Part shown: positions 24,892-28,738 of the stretch, piece by piece
How the letters are laid out: every line of letters starts with the position of its first letter
Position numbering within the stretch: position 1 is the first letter of the stretch
Assembly (NCBI GenBank): GCA_002358575.1
Contig: DEPD01000156.1
Location: 1-28,738, forward strand
DNA from: Lachnospiraceae bacterium UBA3401
GTDB taxonomy: Bacteria; Bacillota; Clostridia; Lachnospirales; Lachnospiraceae
Direction: 5' to 3'
Length of the DNA: 28,738 nucleotides
Position numbers and translations under genes: made by a program
The notes under the pieces: generated by a model
What the model was told of the DNA's origin: nothing
Seen by the model: the letters and a program-made list of their open reading frames with translations, nothing else
The model's database searches: none

Positions 24892-25604
24892 GTGTATACA
24901 AAAGATATACTGGTTAAGATATTTCATGTATTTTTCTTTCGCATATTTTATTATTTGTTTTAGGCTGCGCAAATTTGTTAAGAACACCAACAATAAATGA
25001 TGTCTGGTGGTATATGAGTGCAGCCATTATTTTCATTATAGCGTTGCCTTTTATTGTAGCACAGGAGGATAAACTTTTGTTGCTATTGCCAGTGACCGCA
25101 ATATTACCTCGGATTTTAGGGATTGGATATCAGGGTGGAACATCAGCGTATTCCTTTTTGTTTATGTTCTTGGTGGGAGTGATTTGCGCAAAATATGATT
25201 TGGTGAATAGATGGCTGCGTTTTAAACAGGAAAGGCTTTTCCTAAAATTTTTGGTAGAAATGCTTTTGGTCATTATTGGTTATAAATTTTATAGAAAGAT
25301 TCCACTTGAGCTGTTTTGGGAATATCATTTTGGATTGTATCCGCTGTTGGTAATTTTCTTTGCAGTAGAATTTGTATGCTTTCTGCCAGTAGTGGGAAAG
25401 GTATTGTCTTTCTTAGGGAAGCATTCCGCGAATATCTTTTATATTCATTCGTTTTTTATGATGTTTTCGGGATTTATTTATGAGCTGCCTTCCTTTTTAC
25501 TTTCTTATCTCGCACTGATGGGGATTTCATTGGGTGGCTCTGTCTTGATAGAAGCGTTAAAAGAGGTGTTTGGGTATAATAAAAAGAGGGGACAGATATG
25601 TTGA
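24892..25604 (+). pseudogene. Broken acyltransferase-3 (OatA-like) gene, carboxy-terminal half only
   Basis: A well-placed GGGGAG and GTG at 24892 open VYTKDILVKIFHVFFF, which stops at 24961-24963. The next frame, open from 24918, reads LSHILLFVLGCANLLRTPTI, then NDVWWYMSAAIIFIIALPF and four to five more membrane helices to 25604. NxxWWYMS and GxLGKHSANIFYIH-type segments mark an acyltransferase-3 family O-acyltransferase. Those enzymes have ~330-380 residues and an essential His in the first helix; about 150 residues including that His are absent and the start is frameshifted. It would have O-acetylated the glycan. The last codons overlap the next gene, keeping translation coupling. Confidence 0.7.
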
Positions 25605-27274
25605 CAATTATAAGTGATTTTATAAAAATAAACAAATGTTTGTGGGGGGGGGTATTCCTGCTAACGTTACTTTTTCAGATAATGAATATTGTATATTGGG
25701 GTACTTGCAAGGAAGGATATTTTGGTGATGAACTGTATTCCTTTCAATTTATTTGTCAGACAGAGTATCCTTCTATCAATGCGAATCGACAGGAAGCGAA
25801 TTATTTGAATAACTGGCATTCATCGGAATACTATCAAGATTATTTTACAATTTCAGATGAGGAAGCATTTGACTTCATTGGTGTATATAACAGTATTAAA
25901 AAGGACGTTCATCCGCCATTGTATTATATATTGTTAATGATTATGTGTTCACTTTTTCGGAAATTTTCAAAGTGGTCCTTTATTCTACTGAATATTATAT
26001 TTTTTGTTTTATCTGATTTTATTTTGTACCAAATTTGTAAGAAGTTGATTTTGATAAAATCTGGTCAAATCATTCCTTGTCTCTTATGGGGATTTAGTGT
26101 TGGAACGGTTACAATGGCAGTGTTTGGGCGTATGTACATGCAGCTTACTTGTGCGACACTTCTTTATACATTTCTGCATTTTATTTTAATTGAGAATATA
26201 ATGGACAAGAATGCAATTGAGAAGAAGATACTAATTGGAATTTGTGGAGCAACAATATTTGGAACATTAACACAATATTATTTCTTGATTTTTGCGTTTT
26301 TCTTGAGTGCATGTACTTGGATTTTTTTGTGGTTATATAAGAAACGAATTGTAATTGAGTATACATTAACAATGTTTTTAGGGCTGTTAAGTAGTTATGT
26401 TATTTTTCCACCAATGTATAATCAGATTTTTAAAGAATATCGTGGAAATGAGGCATTCGAGAATATAAAATCAGACTTTGACTTTGGTCGTTTAAGAAAT
26501 TTTATGAATCTGCTTAGCAAGGAAATTTTTTCTGGGAAAATGAAACTTCTTTTATTGGGAATTGTGATATTACTGCTGACAGGTGTTTTTATTCACTTAT
26601 TTCAAATAGAATGTAAGCCGAGTGAAGTGGGGGAATTTCAACTTGTTTTTTCCAGAAGAAAAATAGAAAATGTTCCTATAAGGATTACAAAGAATATTAT
26701 ATTTATATTTTTTCTACTTGTGACAATGATATTAGACATTATTGTAATATCAAAGATTGCACCATATCAATCGGATAGGTATATTTTTAATATACAACCT
26801 ATTGCAATATTAATTATTGTTATAGTGGGAAGTATATTATGCGAATGGATTTCTAAACGGTATGATATAAAAATATTATGTATGATTGTAATGTCACTGA
26901 TTACCATATATGGTTATTCTGCAACGGGAGTAGGGTATTTGTACAAAGGAGGGAACGAACGGCTTGAAATAGCAAATTCTTTTGCTGAATTGCCAATTAT
27001 ATTACTTACATATAATAATGCTCGTTTTACGTCATGTAATGATGCATTTTACTTTCAGAACGGGCAGAATGTATATCCGATTGATGAAAAAGGAATAGGT
27101 GAATTATACAAAGTGTTAGATGAAGTGGAGGCTTCTTCTTTTATTCTACACGTTGATAAATCGTATGATAGTGTAGATGACCAATTAGCTGCGGTAAAAA
27201 ATAATGTAGGTGCAATTAAGTCAAAGTGGATATATAGCACAAATTCATCTGCAGTTTATTTAATAGAAAGATAG
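25598..27274 (+). CDS. GT-C fold membrane glycosyltransferase (GT39/PMT-like)
   Basis: A 558-residue multi-pass membrane protein with about 11 hydrophobic segments. GDELYS (about residues 43-48) in the first extracellular loop supplies the acidic catalytic residue, and DVHPPLYYIL (about 105-114) is the hallmark of PMT/ArnT-type enzymes that move a sugar from a polyprenyl phosphate on the outer face. The carboxy-terminal ~100 residues are a soluble outer domain. AGAGGGG precedes the ATG, which overlaps the acyltransferase remnant. Codons 16-19 contain nine G in a row; one G more or less ends translation within about 30 codons, so expression may switch on and off. Here it is in frame (on). Confidence 0.85.
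   Translation: MLTIISDFIKINKCLWGGVFLLTLLFQIMNIVYWGTCKEGYFGDELYSFQFICQTEYPSINANRQEANYLNNWHSSEYYQDYFTISDEEAFDFIGVYNSIKKDVHPPLYYILLMIMCSLFRKFSKWSFILLNIIFFVLSDFILYQICKKLILIKSGQIIPCLLWGFSVGTVTMAVFGRMYMQLTCATLLYTFLHFILIENIMDKNAIEKKILIGICGATIFGTLTQYYFLIFAFFLSACTWIFLWLYKKRIVIEYTLTMFLGLLSSYVIFPPMYNQIFKEYRGNEAFENIKSDFDFGRLRNFMNLLSKEIFSGKMKLLLLGIVILLLTGVFIHLFQIECKPSEVGEFQLVFSRRKIENVPIRITKNIIFIFFLLVTMILDIIVISKIAPYQSDRYIFNIQPIAILIIVIVGSILCEWISKRYDIKILCMIVMSLITIYGYSATGVGYLYKGGNERLEIANSFAELPIILLTYNNARFTSCNDAFYFQNGQNVYPIDEKGIGELYKVLDEVEASSFILHVDKSYDSVDDQLAAVKNNVGAIKSKWIYSTNSSAVYLIER
25644..25652. repeat. G9 homopolymer tract in a coding region
   Basis: Nine G at codons 16-19 of the GT-C gene. With eight G the frame reaches TAA four codons later; with ten it reaches TGA near 25730. 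No other G-run of this length is seen in the window. Confidence 0.85.
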
Positions 27275-27319
27275 ATTTTTAAAGTATGTTTTACTAGAAG
27301 AGAAGTAAAAGAACTATTT

Positions 27320-27553
27320 ATGAAAAATCGAATTTTTATCAATCTATTATTGATAGAAATCTTTATAATTGGGGTCTGTATAAGAATAATTTATTCCCAA
27401 ATGCATGTCTCTGAATCCGTTCTGAACCAGATGGTTTCGAGAAAGTTATACATGGTTGTTACTAATAATGATTGGCTATTTGATTTACAAGAAAAATGCA
27501 AAAGGGACAGTTTCACACAACTATGTGGTTTATTGATATTATCCTTATTGTAG
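27320..27553 (+). CDS. Small membrane-anchored ORF, probable truncated gene
   Basis: A 77-residue reading frame starting MKNRIFINLLLIEIFIIGVC, a clear membrane anchor, followed by ~40 polar residues and a hydrophobic end (LCGLLILSLL). After the TAG stop the same frame continues hydrophobically (LIPWFISTIPFLILHD), so it may be the first part of a multi-pass protein cut off where composition shifts near 27590. The ribosome binding site is weak (AGAAGAG). A 7-bp dyad TTTTACT/AGTAAAA lies between it and the GT-C gene. Function unknown. Confidence 0.4.
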   Translation: MKNRIFINLLLIEIFIIGVCIRIIYSQMHVSESVLNQMVSRKLYMVVTNNDWLFDLQEKCKRDSFTQLCGLLILSLL

Positions 27554-27592
27554 TTGATTCCTTGGTTCATATCCACTATCCCTTTCTTAATA

Positions 27593-28210
27593 TTACATGA
27601 TGAAATGTGTCCATACATGTTTCTCAGCTTCCGGCAGACCGATCTGTTCTCGACCCAGCGCTATGCACTTCATCAAAAACGACATATTTTTTGCAAGCAC
27701 GCGCATTGTCTGCTTTCCTTCCTCATCCATGTCTGCCTGTCCTGGATCCATCCCATGAATGCTGTTCCAGTACTGGCTGGAAGCGATCGGCATATTGGAA
27801 ATTGTAAAATATTTATTAAGCTCATCAAATGTTGCAGAACAGCCTCCCCTTCTTGCACAGACGACGCTTGCCCCTACCTTCATGGTCTTGTCAAAGTGCG
27901 TGCTGTAAAACAGACGATCCAGCACAGCAATCAGGGTTGCATTTGCAGAGGCATAATAAACCGGACTTGCAACAACAAGACCATCCGCCGCTTCAAATTT
28001 GGGGGCAATCTCATTTACAATATCATTAAACACACATTTTCCAGCCATTACGCACTGGCTGCACGCTATGCAGCCCCTAACATCCTTGTTTCCGACCTGT
28101 ACGATGTCTGTTTCAACGCCCTCGATGTGAAATGTCTTTGCCATTTCATCAATCGCGATAGATGTGTTTCCGTTTACTCGTGGACTTCCGTTAATAATCA
28201 AAACTTTCAT
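27593..28210 (-). CDS. NADPH-dependent FMN reductase / iron-sulfur flavoprotein
   Basis: A 205-residue flavodoxin-fold protein. NGSPRVNGNT (8-16) is the FMN phosphate loop, and C47-xx-C50-xx-C53-x5-C59 is the cysteine cluster that holds a [4Fe-4S] centre in archaeal and Clostridial iron-sulfur flavoproteins. SPVYYASANATLIAVLDRLFY lines the flavin. It would shuttle electrons from NAD(P)H or ferredoxin. The start follows AAGG eight bases away. Its DNA is clearly more GC-rich than the glycan locus, and the AAA-ATPase fragment ends 9 bp upstream, suggesting the pair arrived or was joined by rearrangement. Confidence 0.88.
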   Translation of the reverse strand: MKVLIINGSPRVNGNTSIAIDEMAKTFHIEGVETDIVQVGNKDVRGCIACSQCVMAGKCVFNDIVNEIAPKFEAADGLVVASPVYYASANATLIAVLDRLFYSTHFDKTMKVGASVVCARRGGCSATFDELNKYFTISNMPIASSQYWNSIHGMDPGQADMDEEGKQTMRVLAKNMSFLMKCIALGREQIGLPEAEKHVWTHFIM

Positions 28211-28218
28211 TTGCTACC

Positions 28219-28533
28219 TTAAACCTCCATTTGCCCTTTTAATGTAATCGAAATTACCGGAAATTTCCCCATGTATTCTTCACATAGCTCTTTTTCCTTT
28301 GAAATTTCAAGTCCGTCAAAAAATGTACAATCACTGCTCATTTCAAAAAAATGTTTCAACATACTCATGTGTAATGTTTTTTCAAAACGCCTTGGACGCG
28401 TGAACAGATTTACATATGCCGGATTTTTCAGAAAGTCCCTGATAAGTCCTGTCTTATCTACATAATAAAACCCATCCTTACGTATCCTCTTAAAATTCTC
28501 AATTCCCATGGGAAGCTTTACCTTTCCTGACAT
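28219..28533 (-). pseudogene. Amino-terminal stub of an AAA-ATPase-like protein (PF09820 type)
   Basis: The 104 residues match the start of the AAA-ATPase_like/DUF1703 family: LPMGIENFKRIRKDGFYYVDKT, LFTRPRRFEKTLHMSML and FPVISITLKG. Family members are about 500-600 residues, so over three quarters are gone, ending where the flavoprotein gene's 5' region begins. In the P-loop the conserved RRFGKT reads RRFEKT: Gly to Glu at residue 51 would block nucleotide binding. It is a dead remnant. Confidence 0.85.
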
Positions 28534-28738
28534 ACCATATCCCTTTCCCTGAAAACTTCTTTACTTTTTAACAGTATATCACATCTTATAAAGTAAATCA
28601 CATCTTTTTTCAAAACCACTTTAGAAATTTTTGAAATATAAAATAACGCACAAGGCAGTGTGATCGACAGAAGGCATTGCAGAAGCGGTCAAAACCTTGT
28701 TAATTTGATGTGCCATATTAAATAAGGAATTGTAGGAA
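28534..28738. other. Non-coding right edge with a partial dispersed repeat
   Basis: AT-rich DNA without ORF. The last 17 bases (28722-28738) match the extended dispersed repeat (seen inverted at 104-126 and direct at 8615-8634) at 15 of 17 positions, and run off the window. Confidence 0.4.

Noticed and set aside
27554..28222. A 222-residue plus-strand ORF opposite the flavoprotein gene
   Set aside because: It has low-complexity Cys/His-rich composition and no start signal, while the minus-strand product has clear FMN and cysteine motifs.

Overview
The window reads as chromosomal DNA from a low-GC Gram-positive bacterium of class Clostridia, most likely a gut Lachnospiraceae. This is inferred from AT-rich intergenic DNA, strong AGGAGG-type ribosome binding sites, a tRNA gene without an encoded CCA end, and gene families common in that group. 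No 16S or other marker gene is present, so the placement is not proven.

Layout. 1-8.3 kb is mostly ordinary chromosome. It holds a Nudix hydrolase (+) and a minus-strand operon of pyridoxamine kinase, a probable ECF vitamin B6 transporter S component and a small radical SAM protein. A ferritin-like protein and an unrecognised small protein follow. Next is a LacI-type repressor divergent from a lone L-fucose/L-arabinose isomerase-family gene; two near-identical TGCACGTGCA palindromes lie between them. A PadR regulator with its DUF1700/HAAS membrane partner closes this part.

8.3-12.3 kb is an accessory patch full of debris. It contains a 187-bp MITE-like element with terminal inverted repeats and target-site duplication, an XRE-regulator remnant, an ORF split by an in-frame stop, an SF0329-family gene, a NADAR gene, an orphan small protein, and a frameshifted and truncated HD-domain gene. 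12.3-14.2 kb holds a carbamoyltransferase with unusual active-site motifs, tRNA-Leu(CAA) and a short-chain dehydrogenase.

14.4-27.6 kb is a cell-surface glycopolymer locus. A tyrosine recombinase gene, frameshifted in an A-run, is flanked by inverted repeats sharing a 21-bp core. It sits immediately upstream of, and divergent from, a tightly packed operon: GT2 glycosyltransferase, ABC-2 permease, ABC ATPase, GT2, two tandem paralogous GT2-TagF (CDP-glycerol glycerophosphotransferase) fusions, a broken acyltransferase and a GT-C membrane glycosyltransferase. The permease/ATPase pair resembles TagGH/Wzm-Wzt, and the fusions suggest a polyol-phosphate-containing (teichoic-acid-like) polymer built inside and exported. 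The GT-C gene carries a nine-G tract at codons 16-19, where loss or gain of one G gives an early stop, so it is a phase-variation candidate. The recombinase with its inverted repeats is a second possible switch.

27.6-28.7 kb changes to a more GC-rich composition. It holds an iron-sulfur flavoprotein-type reductase and the amino-terminal stub of an AAA-ATPase-like gene with a damaged P-loop. A short dispersed repeat occurs near the left end, at 8.6 kb, and in part at the right edge of the window.
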